Source: a virus. From it: a stretch of 64,000 nt of DNA. Under the pieces are notes generated by a model. The model searched no databases. It saw only the letters and a program-made list of their open reading frames with translations, and was not told the origin of the DNA. Where the stretch lies: the IMG/VR virus record IMGVR_UViG_3300008267_000004, positions 62,001-126,000 of that record; one strand, written 5' to 3'. How positions within the stretch are numbered: position 1 is the stretch's first letter; each line of letters opens with the position of its first letter. A program made the position numbers and the translations under genes. This document shows positions 26,393 through 33,158 of the stretch, in pieces.

Positions 26393-26463
26393 TACCCTAC
26401 TACCTCCGTGGTAACTCCTACGATCAAAGCAACTACCGCAAACCAGACTGTCAACGCGATCAT
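26392..26463 (-). CDS. TM mini-protein (23 aa)
   Basis: The ORF encodes one hydrophobic helix (MIALTVWFAVVALIVG). It is linked to its neighbours by 1-3 nt spacing and TAATG, which supports translation despite its size. Confidence 0.45.
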   Translation of the reverse strand: MIALTVWFAVVALIVGVTTEVVG

Positions 26464-26465
26464 AT

Positions 26466-26567
26466 CTACCCCAGTTCAAAAATGTAAACAACCCAGAACG
26501 CAGCAACCACTACAGCTGCCAAACCAACCGCAGTCAAAGCCTCGATAACAACTTCCTTATTAATCAC
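26466..26567 (-). CDS. TM mini-protein (33 aa)
   Basis: A GTG start overlaps the upstream stop. The product has a polar N-terminus and one TM helix (LAAVVVAAFWVVYIF). It belongs to the coupled mini-gene cassette. Confidence 0.45.
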   Translation of the reverse strand: MINKEVVIEALTAVGLAAVVVAAFWVVYIFELG

Positions 26568-26655
26568 GCGGCACCTCGATTGCCTTATAAACCATCTTGC
26601 CAAACGCCCAGCTAACTCCAAGCATCATTGACGCAATCAGTACACCTGCCATCAT
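26560..26655 (-). CDS. TM mini-protein (31 aa)
   Basis: ATG overlaps the stop of the lipoprotein gene (ATGATG/TGA). The product is a single hydrophobic segment (MMAGVLIASMMLGVSWAFG) with a short polar tail. Confidence 0.45.
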   Translation of the reverse strand: MMAGVLIASMMLGVSWAFGKMVYKAIEVPRD

Positions 26656-26786
26656 CGCCTCGCATTCTTATCAAGCATCATATACCAGAGAGCAACGCAA
26701 TCCTTTTCGCTCACCTTGCACTCCTTTTCTGCTACACAGTTTGTTAGGGTTACAACCGCCAAAACGGCGGCTAGCACACGCTTCAT
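26652..26786 (-). CDS. Small lipoprotein (44 aa)
   Basis: The product begins MKRVLAAVLAVVTLTNC, a signal peptide with a lipobox-like LTNC. Mature length is about 28 residues with two more Cys. It opens the coupled cassette at 26249-26786. Confidence 0.55.
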   Translation of the reverse strand: MKRVLAAVLAVVTLTNCVAEKECKVSEKDCVALWYMMLDKNARR

Positions 26787-26794
26787 TTCCTTAG

Positions 26795-26998
26795 TTACTC
26801 CGAACGCGAAAGGGTATACCAATCAACATAACCCTTCTTGATTTCCCCATATGTCTTGGGGTCCAGCTTACGCAGCGAATGCAGTCGATCACTTGCAATC
26901 GTGCGCTGCTTTGTAAGTTCACGCTCCAGCTCCTCGATGCGAGCAATCGCGTACTTGTGGTCAACCTTCGCCTTTTCTAGCTTCTCATGCTTCGTCAT
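26795..26998 (-). CDS. Small coiled-coil protein
   Basis: The 67-residue product (MTKHEKLEKAKVD start at 26998, preceded by GGGAGC) has a heptad-like region IARIEELERELTKQR and a polar C-terminus. Function is unknown. Confidence 0.6.
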   Translation of the reverse strand: MTKHEKLEKAKVDHKYAIARIEELERELTKQRTIASDRLHSLRKLDPKTYGEIKKGYVDWYTLSRSE

Positions 26999-26999
26999 T

Positions 27000-27167
27000 T
27001 TACTGCTCCCGATTAAAGGTTTGAATAACTTCCGCCTCGATGCCTTCCTCATACAGATCTGCGATTGTCACTTCACCACTTGTCAAACGCTCATATTGAT
27101 CGTCCGAGAGTGTAACAATGTCCGCACAGATATCCCAAGTGCCGTCACTCAGTGCTACGATTCGCAT
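27000..27167 (-). CDS. Hypothetical 55-residue protein
   Basis: The start MRIVALSDGTWDICAD at 27167 follows GGAGAAAG. The acidic protein has SDDQYERLTSGE. It stops 2 nt before the next gene. I do not recognise it. Confidence 0.6.
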   Translation of the reverse strand: MRIVALSDGTWDICADIVTLSDDQYERLTSGEVTIADLYEEGIEAEVIQTFNREQ

Positions 27168-27189
27168 TACTTTCTCCTTTTTTCCAGTT

Positions 27190-27232
27190 ACCCGTTGCGC
27201 CATGCGGGCGGCTGGAAACCGCCCGAACGGGT
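27190..27232 (-). terminator. Nested GC-rich hairpin after the 27244-27609 gene
   Basis: The outer stem ACCCGTT/AACGGGT encloses CGGGCGG/CCGCCC and carries one copy of the GGCGGCTGG repeat. A very similar hairpin follows the paralogous gene at 29561-29609. No T-run follows. Confidence 0.55.
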
Positions 27233-27243
27233 TAGTTTGTTTG

Positions 27244-27609
27244 CTACTTGGTCTTGCGATTAGAAGCAGCAACCTTCTTCTTCTCGCACTCGGCGTTATA
27301 CCGAGCAACCAGAGCATGAGCAGTCTCAACCATCTTTGCATCACCGTTGCCATTAGCAACTGCCGTGATGAAAGCGACCATATCGGCCTTGAGAGAATCC
27401 TTCACCTTAGCCTTAGAAGTCTTAACAACCTCACCAGCAGGGAAGAAACCACCATCGGTTCCCTTAGTCGAAACAATCTGACCCTTATCCTTAGCGGTCT
27501 TAATGTCCTTCTTCGAGAATCCACCGACGTACTCAATCGCACCAACAGGGCAACCACGACCCTCCTTGGCATTGAAAGCACGAACGAACTCAACGATAGA
27601 GGTAGCCAT
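27244..27609 (-). CDS. GxxxAIEYVGGFSK-type small protein, paralogue 1
   Basis: The 121-residue protein has GCPVGAIEYVGGFSKKDIKTAK and GQIVSTKGTDGGFFPAGE, shared with 29614-30000, and a helical C-terminus. The pattern (helix, beta hairpin with GT/RTGG) suggests a winged-helix-like fold. It follows the conserved early promoter at 27696-27724. Confidence 0.7.
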   Translation of the reverse strand: MATSIVEFVRAFNAKEGRGCPVGAIEYVGGFSKKDIKTAKDKGQIVSTKGTDGGFFPAGEVVKTSKAKVKDSLKADMVAFITAVANGNGDAKMVETAHALVARYNAECEKKKVAASNRKTK

Positions 27610-27695
27610 TTTATTTCCCATTCCTTCTGACGGTCAAACCGTCTTTGAGTGATAGGTTCAAGGGAACCATTCCCTCTCACCAACTTACAGGACAG

Positions 27696-27724
27696 AGTGT
27701 ACCACGACCGGGTTGTGAAGTCCA
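27696..27724 (-). promoter_or_regulatory. Early-type conserved promoter
   Basis: TGGACT and TACACT with a 17-nt spacer and TGG extension. Upstream is TTCTAAGGTGAGTGTTTCTT; downstream the leader reads CTGTAAG and a GGGAATGGTTCCC hairpin. Confidence 0.75.
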
Positions 27725-27795
27725 GTACAAAGAAACACTCACCTTAGAACTTTCGCTGCGCCTTGGGCGGCTGGATTTCACCGCCAGCGAACCTT

Positions 27796-27972
27796 CTATG
27801 TCTCAGCGTCGAACTTCACTCGACGCATCTCGCGGTGATACATACGCTTGAGGTCGCGGACCCACTTGCGAACCCCGCGCTTTCCGCGAGCAATCGTGTG
27901 ACCATCAATCTTGACGTGAATGGTCCAACGCTCGTTCTTCATTCCCTCGACACCACGCTTGAAATCCTTCAT
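27796..27972 (-). CDS. Small basic protein
   Basis: The 58-residue product (ATG 27972 behind AAGGAGTAGGA) is rich in Lys and Arg, with WTIHVKIDGHTIARGKRG, and could bind nucleic acid. It is not known to me. Confidence 0.6.
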   Translation of the reverse strand: MKDFKRGVEGMKNERWTIHVKIDGHTIARGKRGVRKWVRDLKRMYHREMRRVKFDAET

Positions 27973-27974
27973 TC

Positions 27975-28076
27975 CTACTCCTTGATCTTGAGGTTGATTG
28001 AAAGTCCGAAAACAAATCCCAGCGAGAGGCTGGCAATCCCAATGCAGACCATTTGCACGATAATCATATCTTCCAT
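27975..28076 (-). CDS. TM mini-protein (33 aa)
   Basis: The product has a short acidic start and one TM helix (VCIGIASLSLGFVFGLSI) with a basic tail. AAAGGAAAG precedes it. The next gene starts 2 nt after its stop. Confidence 0.55.
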   Translation of the reverse strand: MEDMIIVQMVCIGIASLSLGFVFGLSINLKIKE

Positions 28077-28089
28077 GCTCTTTCCTTTC

Positions 28090-28461
28090 TTACCGCTTAC
28101 CCATGAGGAAAGCGGTGGTTGCATTGACGTTGCTTGCCTTGATCCGAGTGATACCGTTTGCCTTAGCAGTAACGGCGGCTGACTTCCGCATTTCAGCGGG
28201 GATTCCAGTCTGACGCTCAAGTTCCATACCCAGATACTCATTCCAGATAAGCAACTTGCGAGTCTCGCGGGTATCACCAAGCTCAAAACCCAGAGCGTTG
28301 AGCTTTTCACCCTCACGACGCAGCACGGCATTGTTCTTGCCAATGTGCGACATGATCGCGTTTCGCGTAAGCAGTCGAGCCTTACGCATAGTCTGGATCG
28401 TGTTACGAATCTCATTCACCAGAGTTTCAATCTCGTTCTGCGTCATAGTCTCAACCGTCAT
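28090..28461 (-). CDS. Hypothetical helical protein
   Basis: The 123-residue product begins MTVETMTQNEIETLVNEI and is strongly helical and basic, ending with ATTAFLMGKR. GAGGAATC precedes ATG 28461. It is the first gene after the promoter at 28519-28547. Confidence 0.65.
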   Translation of the reverse strand: MTVETMTQNEIETLVNEIRNTIQTMRKARLLTRNAIMSHIGKNNAVLRREGEKLNALGFELGDTRETRKLLIWNEYLGMELERQTGIPAEMRKSAAVTAKANGITRIKASNVNATTAFLMGKR

Positions 28462-28518
28462 TTGATTCCTCATTCCTTATTGTTGGGAGGGACCATTCCC
28501 TCTCTCAACCTTACCTGC

Positions 28519-28547
28519 ACATTCTACCACAAGACCCCATGCCTTGG
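28519..28547 (-). promoter_or_regulatory. Early-type promoter with conserved leader
   Basis: TAGAAT with TGTGG extension and a weak TTCCAA -35 at 17 nt. The transcript would begin near GTGCAGGTAAGGTTGAGAG followed by a GAGGGAATGGTCCCTC hairpin. Confidence 0.65.
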
Positions 28548-28880
28548 AAGCGACTGTCAGTAAAACCGACCCACTATTAAACTCGACAGTTAGAGCAAAG
28601 ATCCGAGTTTAGTACTATCCCAAGGATAGCGGCGGCTGGGGCCTTTCGTGCATCCACCAGCGCGTCGATGATGTGTGTATATTACACCAAGTCGGTCGAG
28701 AACGGAAGAGACTGAGAGTGAGATTGACCCACTTTAAAACAACATCGTTAGAGTTAACTTCTGGACACATGGGCGGCGGCGGGCAACCTCTATCCCTAGA
28801 ATATCCAACATTTAACACTTGGGATAGAGTGCCAGCCCCCGCCTCTATTGATAGAACTAACTATCATCGAGGCTCTAGCG
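28548..28880 (-). other. Non-coding promoter-rich interval
   Basis: No gene is seen. The interval holds the upstream elements of two early-type promoters, one GGCGGCTGG repeat at 28631-28639 and several GGATAGAG/CTCTATCC blocks, as if promoter modules had been duplicated. Confidence 0.6.
28679..28707 (-). promoter_or_regulatory. Early-type promoter
   Basis: TAATAT with an upstream GGTG and a weak TTCCGT -35 at 17 nt. Upstream lies CTCTAACGATGTTGTTTTAA, the usual upstream block. Confidence 0.55.
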
Positions 28881-29117
28881 TTAGAGGAACTCGTTGCTTG
28901 TATCATACCAATCCGCATTGGGATCAGTATCATCTTCCTCTTCCTCGGTATCATCATCGAGGGTTTCCTCGTCCTCGACAATAAACTCGTTTGCGTGTGC
29001 CATATCCGCAACGTCGTCCTCGGACATATACTTGAGGCACGCATTGATTACCGTGTCACGGTCGAGGATTCCATCCTCAATCATCTCCAGAATCGTGTTT
29101 GTTACCTTGCGAGTCAT
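28881..29117 (-). CDS. Small very acidic protein
   Basis: The 78-residue product has a helical N-terminal half and a C-terminal run of Asp and Glu (DDDTEEEEDD). Such acidic proteins can mimic DNA or inhibit nucleic-acid-binding host proteins, an idea without direct support here. Start overlaps the upstream stop by 1 nt. Confidence 0.65.
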   Translation of the reverse strand: MTRKVTNTILEMIEDGILDRDTVINACLKYMSEDDVADMAHANEFIVEDEETLDDDTEEEEDDTDPNADWYDTSNEFL

Positions 29118-29329
29118 TATTCATCCCTTTCGTCAACCGTGACGGTTGCAATCTCAATCCTGGACGTATCGTGTCCAAAGTACAACCAAGCAGAATCGCC
29201 GTCGTACTTGTATTCACTCATGTCATACCTGCGCTCGACAAACGCCTTTGCCTTCTCATACGTCGAGAAAAGAGCAACCGTCTGCTCGCCCTGATATGCT
29301 TCAACATCCAAAACCGCGTAAACGTCCAT
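29117..29329 (-). CDS. Hypothetical 70-residue protein
   Basis: The product has YAVLDVEAYQGEQTVALFST and a following helix EKAKAFVERRY, the alpha-beta pattern of small phage proteins that begin with a beta strand and STYEKAKAF. TAATG coupling links it to both neighbours. Confidence 0.65.
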   Translation of the reverse strand: MDVYAVLDVEAYQGEQTVALFSTYEKAKAFVERRYDMSEYKYDGDSAWLYFGHDTSRIEIATVTVDERDE

Positions 29330-29544
29330 TACCCACGCTCCACATTAAAAGTGTTTGACCAAGGATTCTCGTTTGTCCACTGATCCCAAAGCTGCCGAGT
29401 ATTGAGCAAAACATCGTCGCCATCATTAGCGTCGAGCATCTCGCGAGTAATACCAAGCACCTGCATCTCGTGCGTTTCGCAAAGCACAGCAGATGGAGCA
29501 AAAGTCTTTTCACCACAAGTAGCACAACCGAAAGTCTGCATCAT
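29329..29544 (-). CDS. Small zinc-ribbon-like protein
   Basis: The 71-residue product has CATCGEKTF and a later Cys-His pair (LCETHEM), which could bind zinc. Function is unknown. Confidence 0.6.
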   Translation of the reverse strand: MMQTFGCATCGEKTFAPSAVLCETHEMQVLGITREMLDANDGDDVLLNTRQLWDQWTNENPWSNTFNVERG

Positions 29545-29560
29545 ATCTCCTTTTAAGTAT

Positions 29561-29609
29561 TAACCCGTTGCGCCGTGCCGGGGGCTGGTTTGCCCCCGGA
29601 ACCGGGTTA
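29561..29609 (-). terminator. Nested GC-rich hairpin after the 29614-30000 gene
   Basis: TAACCCG/CGGGTTA encloses CCGGGGGC/GCCCCCGG. Its shape and outer sequence match the hairpin at 27190-27232. Confidence 0.6.
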
Positions 29610-29613
29610 TATG

Positions 29614-30000
29614 CTAGTCGTCCGACTTGCGGCGCTTCGCGTTCTGCGCGTCGTAATCACGCAGAATCGCCTTTGCCTGCTCGACGGTATCCGCATCGAG
29701 CGTCTGACCAACCGACAGCATACGCATAAACGCAGCCATCTGATTCTTAACGGTTGCCTTCACAACCGGACCCTTTGCAACCGGCTTTGCACCAGCAACA
29801 AAGAAACCACCTTCCGAACCCTTGCCGGATTCCAGCTTACCGCTCGACTTTGCGGCCTTAATCTCGGCCTTCGAGAATCCGCCAACATACTCGATTGCAC
29901 CCATCGGGCAACCGCGATTCTCGTTAGCGTTGAACTTCCGAACGAAAGCAACAATCGCCTCCATCTTAGAAGCCGAAACCGTACCATTAGCCTTAGCCAT
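29614..30000 (-). CDS. GxxxAIEYVGGFSK-type small protein, paralogue 2
   Basis: The 128-residue protein shares GCPMGAIEYVGGFSKAEIKAAK and GSEGGFFVAG with 27244-27609. The C-terminus is helical. A related layout (NCPVNYLI, GRTGGLCF) occurs in 55590-55943. Each copy has an early promoter and a GC hairpin behind it. Confidence 0.7.
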   Translation of the reverse strand: MAKANGTVSASKMEAIVAFVRKFNANENRGCPMGAIEYVGGFSKAEIKAAKSSGKLESGKGSEGGFFVAGAKPVAKGPVVKATVKNQMAAFMRMLSVGQTLDADTVEQAKAILRDYDAQNAKRRKSDD

Positions 30001-30070
30001 TGTCTTTCCTTACTTTCTGCGGGAAACCCGCATTGTTGGAGGCATTATTGCCTCTCAACCTTACCTGCAC

Positions 30071-30099
30071 ATTCTACCACAGCACCGCGCTGCGGTCAA
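30071..30099 (-). promoter_or_regulatory. Early-type conserved promoter
   Basis: TTGACC and TAGAAT with a 17-nt spacer and TGTGG. Upstream TTCTAAAGAGAGTGTTTTTT; downstream GTGCAGGTAAGGTTGAGAGG. Confidence 0.8.
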
Positions 30100-30177
30100 G
30101 AACAAAAAAACACTCTCTTTAGAACCTTCTCTTTTGTGTTGACCGCTTCACTTGCAGCGCGTCAACCTTACCAACAC

Positions 30178-30206
30178 ATTCTATCATGGGTCGCGCCGAG
30201 GGTCCA
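30178..30206 (-). promoter_or_regulatory. Early-type conserved promoter, tandem
   Basis: TGGACC and TAGAAT with a 17-nt spacer; downstream GTGTTGGTAAGGTTGA. It lies about 107 nt upstream of the 30071 promoter and no gene separates them. The upstream block CTACTCTAAAGAGCTGGTTT is present. Confidence 0.7.
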
Positions 30207-30276
30207 GAGACTAGCTGTGAACCCGACCCACTACTAAACCAGCTCTTTAGAGTAGCTGGGAGTGAACCCACTTTCA

Positions 30277-30468
30277 CTACCGGGGACGGTTCATTGCCCA
30301 CGTATTGTAGAGATTGAAAGCGTCCTCATACTCGCGGACATAGAAAATCCGCATATCCTCAACAAAGAGTTCCATATCGACAGAATCGACAAAGAAATCC
30401 CAACCATTCGCATAGTTGGCCTTTGCGTGACCGAGGATATCATTGTACCAAGTTTCGAGAATCGTCAT
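30277..30468 (-). CDS. Hypothetical 63-residue protein
   Basis: ATG 30468 (MTILETWYNDILGHAK) follows AAGGAAGAAAG. The acidic, aromatic protein has DMELFVEDMRIFYV. I do not recognise it. Confidence 0.65.
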   Translation of the reverse strand: MTILETWYNDILGHAKANYANGWDFFVDSVDMELFVEDMRIFYVREYEDAFNLYNTWAMNRPR

Positions 30469-30522
30469 TCTTTCTTCCTTTTGTTTCCCGGTGGGGTCAT
30501 TCCCAACCATCGAACAGGTTCG

Positions 30523-30551
30523 ATTATACCGCAAGACGTGCCAGAACACCA
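30523..30551 (-). promoter_or_regulatory. Early-type conserved promoter
   Basis: TATAAT with GCGG extension and a TGGTGT -35 at 17 nt. Upstream CTTCTAAAGACCGAG. Confidence 0.65.
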
Positions 30552-30591
30552 GAGACTGACAGTGTACTCAACCCACTATTAAACTCGGTCT

Positions 30592-30771
30592 TTAGAAGCT
30601 GTCACTGTGAGTGTTACCATCTTCACTCCAGATATTCCATGAATAAACAGGACCATCCCAAGTATCATTGTCAAACTTGACAATCCAGCGATCACCAAAA
30701 CCGCTCACAACAATGCCAGTTCCATTGATTCGCGTCGAGATTCGCATTCCGATCTTGATATTGTTTGTCAT
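30592..30771 (-). CDS. Family B SH3-like small protein
   Basis: The 59-residue product (ATG 30771 after AAGAAGGAAT) reads IKIGMRISTRINGTGIVVSG then WIVKFDNDTW, matching family B. It has its own promoter at 30824-30852. Confidence 0.6.
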   Translation of the reverse strand: MTNNIKIGMRISTRINGTGIVVSGFGDRWIVKFDNDTWDGPVYSWNIWSEDGNTHSDSF

Positions 30772-30823
30772 TGTTTTATTCCTTCTTTATTGTGAGGTTC
30801 ATTCCTCATCAACTTATAGACCT

Positions 30824-30852
30824 ATTGTACCAGAACCACAGAAAACCACAAG
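30824..30852 (-). promoter_or_regulatory. Early-type promoter
   Basis: TACAAT with CTGG extension; a weak CTTGTG lies at the -35 distance. Upstream CTCTAACCATGTTGTTTCTT. The leader has a TGAGG/CCTCA hairpin with GGAATG. Confidence 0.6.
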
Positions 30853-31257
30853 CGACCAGGAGTGGAATCGACCCACAAAGAAACAACATGGTTAGAGCAA
30901 AGCGGCACCCACACTACCAGCGAAGCCTCGAGACACCAGGAGTGAAACGGCGGCTGGTTTACTCTATCCGTAGGATATAGGCGGCTGGCTTTGCCCACAC
31001 TCGCCACTCTCAGTAGTTTATCACAGATTCCCCACCCACACCAGCGACCCTGTGTGAAGTGGACAGGGAATCAAACACTACGGATAGAACCAGCCGCCTG
31101 TGTAATCGGTTTGACTGGCAGTGCGTGTGTTTACCTTATTCACCCGCAGCATATCTGTTTGCTGTTGAACACTGTGTAAGGGACTTCACCAACCGTGTTC
31201 TCTGATACTGGGATATCCTAAGTAATCAGTTTCTAGCTATATAGGTAACAGGGTTTA
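30853..31257 (-). other. Non-coding interval with repeats and a promoter
   Basis: No gene is seen. It holds the promoter at 31015-31043, GGCGGCTGG repeats at 30949-30957 and 30980-30988 and an inverted copy at 31090-31098. Confidence 0.55.
31015..31043 (-). promoter_or_regulatory. Early-type promoter
   Basis: TAAACT and TGGTGT with a 17-nt spacer, TGA before the -10 and an upstream TTCTATCCGTAGTGTTTG block. Confidence 0.5.
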
Positions 31258-31446
31258 TCATGCATATGCTGGAACTAGTTTACCCATGCACATTTCACTA
31301 ACATATACAGTAACTTCCTTGCCTGTACGATTTACATAATTCTGGGATATAGTCCATGCTTCTTCATCATTTGAAGCTAATATAGCTTGTACATACTCGC
31401 GTCTGCTTTTATCTTTATCTGCTGTTTTCAGAACATAGCATACCAT
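31258..31446 (-). CDS. Hypothetical 62-residue protein
   Basis: The product reads MVCYVLKTADKDKSRREYVQ then SNDEEAWTISQNYV, like other small phage alpha-beta proteins. AAGGGGAT precedes ATG 31446. Confidence 0.6.
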   Translation of the reverse strand: MVCYVLKTADKDKSRREYVQAILASNDEEAWTISQNYVNRTGKEVTVYVSEMCMGKLVPAYA

Positions 31447-31473
31447 GTTTAAATCCCCTTATAAAGCTGCCCT

Positions 31474-31614
31474 TTAATATCCACCATTTAGCTTATCGGT
31501 TACAATCTCAATTGCCAGGTTATCATAATAGATCTTTACGATTTTGTTTTTTGTTTTCTCCCCACTTTCGACAATTACGGTTAGCGTTGGTTTAGTGTTC
31601 TTTACGGTATACAC
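31474..31614 (-). CDS. Small beta-rich protein
   Basis: A GTG start at 31614 behind AAAGGATAT gives 46 residues with alternating hydrophobic strands (TLTVIVESGEKTKNKIVKIY). Function is unknown. Confidence 0.5.
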   Translation of the reverse strand: MYTVKNTKPTLTVIVESGEKTKNKIVKIYYDNLAIEIVTDKLNGGY

Positions 31615-31667
31615 GGCATATCCTTTATATTGTTAAGTTACCCATATGGACCACAAATGCATCTTGC

Positions 31668-31696
31668 ATTATATCACGGGCTGATTGTGAAGTCAA
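31668..31696 (-). promoter_or_regulatory. Early-type conserved promoter, best match
   Basis: TTGACT and TATAAT with a 17-nt spacer and TGA extension; upstream CTACTCTATCGGTGCAG. The stretch 31697-31897 otherwise holds no gene. Confidence 0.85.
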
Positions 31697-31897
31697 CCCC
31701 TTTTTATACTGCACCGATAGAGTAGACACTTGCGCCTTATCCTATACCCCCTACTATATCGGTAGGATAGTGGCACCCTATGCGTAGAGCTATACTGGTG
31801 GAATACTACTCCCACATAGCAAATTCATCAGGTTGTATTGACATATCCGAGCAGCCCATATATAACCTAAATACCTTTTTTATGTCATTTTTTTCTA

Positions 31898-32170
31898 TTA
31901 GCCTATATACAGCAGGATATGCCGTATCTCTCCTATCTCCATTCCCCTATCTATTCCCCCCTCAACCAACTCATAAAACAATTGCAGCGATGATTCCGTT
32001 ATACACTCATAACTTCCATAATCTCTCTCCCTCTCTACATCTACATAATAGTATCTTGTTTGCAACGCTGTAGTCATTAACTGGTTAACACCTGTTGGTA
32101 TCAGGTAAGCTGGATATGGTGATGCTTTATTACTTGGTTTTCTTTTGTATATCCTCCCAAGCTTAATCAT
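31898..32170 (-). CDS. Family A array protein (last gene)
   Basis: The 90-residue product starts MIKLGRIYKRK at an ATGA junction. The middle YYYVDVERERDYG and the final FYELVEGG match the family layout, followed by a 20-residue extension. It ends the array. Confidence 0.65.
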   Translation of the reverse strand: MIKLGRIYKRKPSNKASPYPAYLIPTGVNQLMTTALQTRYYYVDVERERDYGSYECITESSLQLFYELVEGGIDRGMEIGEIRHILLYIG

Positions 32171-32412
32171 TCTTGCCACTCACCTTCTTCTATAACCTTA
32201 TAGAACGATGTGATATCATACTCGCTTATAGGTCTCCCCGATACAGATGCATAACCTATATCGTAGTATCTATACATTGTCATATAATATTCTTTTTGTC
32301 GATATACTTTATGTGTTAATATCATGTATCTTGGAAATGTTGCAATTGCTGAATAGTTCTCTAATGACTTTAACTTATATACCTTCCCTAGATATACTTT
32401 TTCTTTTGTCAT
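32167..32412 (-). CDS. Family A array protein
   Basis: The 81-residue product (MTKEKVYLGKVYKLKS) uses an ATGA junction with the upstream gene. MYRYYDIGYAS replaces the usual LDEPD. Confidence 0.65.
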   Translation of the reverse strand: MTKEKVYLGKVYKLKSLENYSAIATFPRYMILTHKVYRQKEYYMTMYRYYDIGYASVSGRPISEYDITSFYKVIEEGEWQE

Positions 32413-32612
32413 TCCCAAAAACTATCCTCCATGAGTCTCCATCTTGTTATAAACTCGCCTAGCTTCATTATTGCATAGTTACCAGTTTCAATCACATTAT
32501 ACTTAACAAACTGCGCCTCTATTATGTTGATAAACTCGGTTGGGACGATGTACTCATTTGTTTTTAAGCTCTTGTATATCCTACCAAGTTTTACCACTGT
32601 TGTCTCCAGCAT
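32409..32612 (-). CDS. Family A array protein
   Basis: The 67-residue product has VVKLGRIYKSLKTNEYIVPTE near the start and ends RWRLMEDSFWE. Start lies right after the upstream stop. Confidence 0.65.
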   Translation of the reverse strand: MLETTVVKLGRIYKSLKTNEYIVPTEFINIIEAQFVKYNVIETGNYAIMKLGEFITRWRLMEDSFWE

Positions 32613-32840
32613 TTAAACATCATCCTCAACCAACTGGTAATGGAAATACAGATCCACATGGGATATATATGCAATTGATTCCTTGTCCTTGTCTATCCTG
32701 TGATATGAATATCTTTTGTTACCCATTCTATCGCCTACTGAGTAGTCGCCTGTTATCAGGACATATTCTGGATATATACTTTGTTGATTGGGGTTTCTTT
32801 TGTATATCCTGCCTATCTTGATTTTTTCTTTCTTGTCCAT
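32613..32840 (-). CDS. Family A array protein
   Basis: The 75-residue product has IKIGRIYKRNPNQ, YVLITGDY and a C-terminal FHYQLVEDDV. It lies largely within the 3' overlap of the upstream gene. Confidence 0.65.
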   Translation of the reverse strand: MDKKEKIKIGRIYKRNPNQQSIYPEYVLITGDYSVGDRMGNKRYSYHRIDKDKESIAYISHVDLYFHYQLVEDDV

Positions 32841-33072
32841 CTAGTTCTTCCTCAATTAATTTTATCCACTCTCCCAATTCAATTGCAGTTTCCTCCACAT
32901 ATTTTGGATCACCGTGTTTCTGTTCTGCATCTGCTCTATTGTTCATCCATACAAACTCTACAAACTTTCCTTGTTCTTCTTGTCTAAACCCCGTTACACA
33001 ATATATGTCTGGAGGTCTTTTTTGATCAAGGATGTTTATATAAAGTTTTCCTATCTCTATTTTATTTCCCAT
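32728..33072 (-). CDS. Family A array protein with out-of-frame C-terminal extension
   Basis: The 114-residue product starts MGNKIEIGKLYINI and has the family end GEWIKLIEEE near residue 75. It then reads about 38 residues in another frame across the next gene (113-nt overlap), as if its own stop had been lost. Confidence 0.6.
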   Translation of the reverse strand: MGNKIEIGKLYINILDQKRPPDIYCVTGFRQEEQGKFVEFVWMNNRADAEQKHGDPKYVEETAIELGEWIKLIEEELDGQERKNQDRQDIQKKPQSTKYISRICPDNRRLLSRR

Positions 33073-33158
33073 TTAGCTTTTGCCTTATGCCATACTTCCA
33101 TAGAGATCCATGATTCTGTTGCCCTTATCTTATAAATCTTTCCTAGTTTTATTTTCAT
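33057..33158 (-). CDS. Truncated family A protein next to HNH gene
   Basis: This 33-residue ORF reads MKIKLGKIYKIRATESW then soon stops. It keeps the family start but lacks the centre and end, and it lies directly downstream of the HNH gene, so it may be a remnant of an array gene damaged by that insertion. Confidence 0.5.
   Translation of the reverse strand: MKIKLGKIYKIRATESWISMEVWHKAKAKWEIK

Noticed and set aside
26213-30895. Many long plus-strand frames in the GC-richer region
   Set aside because: They are shadows of minus-strand genes with strong starts and coupling; no plus-strand ribosome sites or promoters support them.
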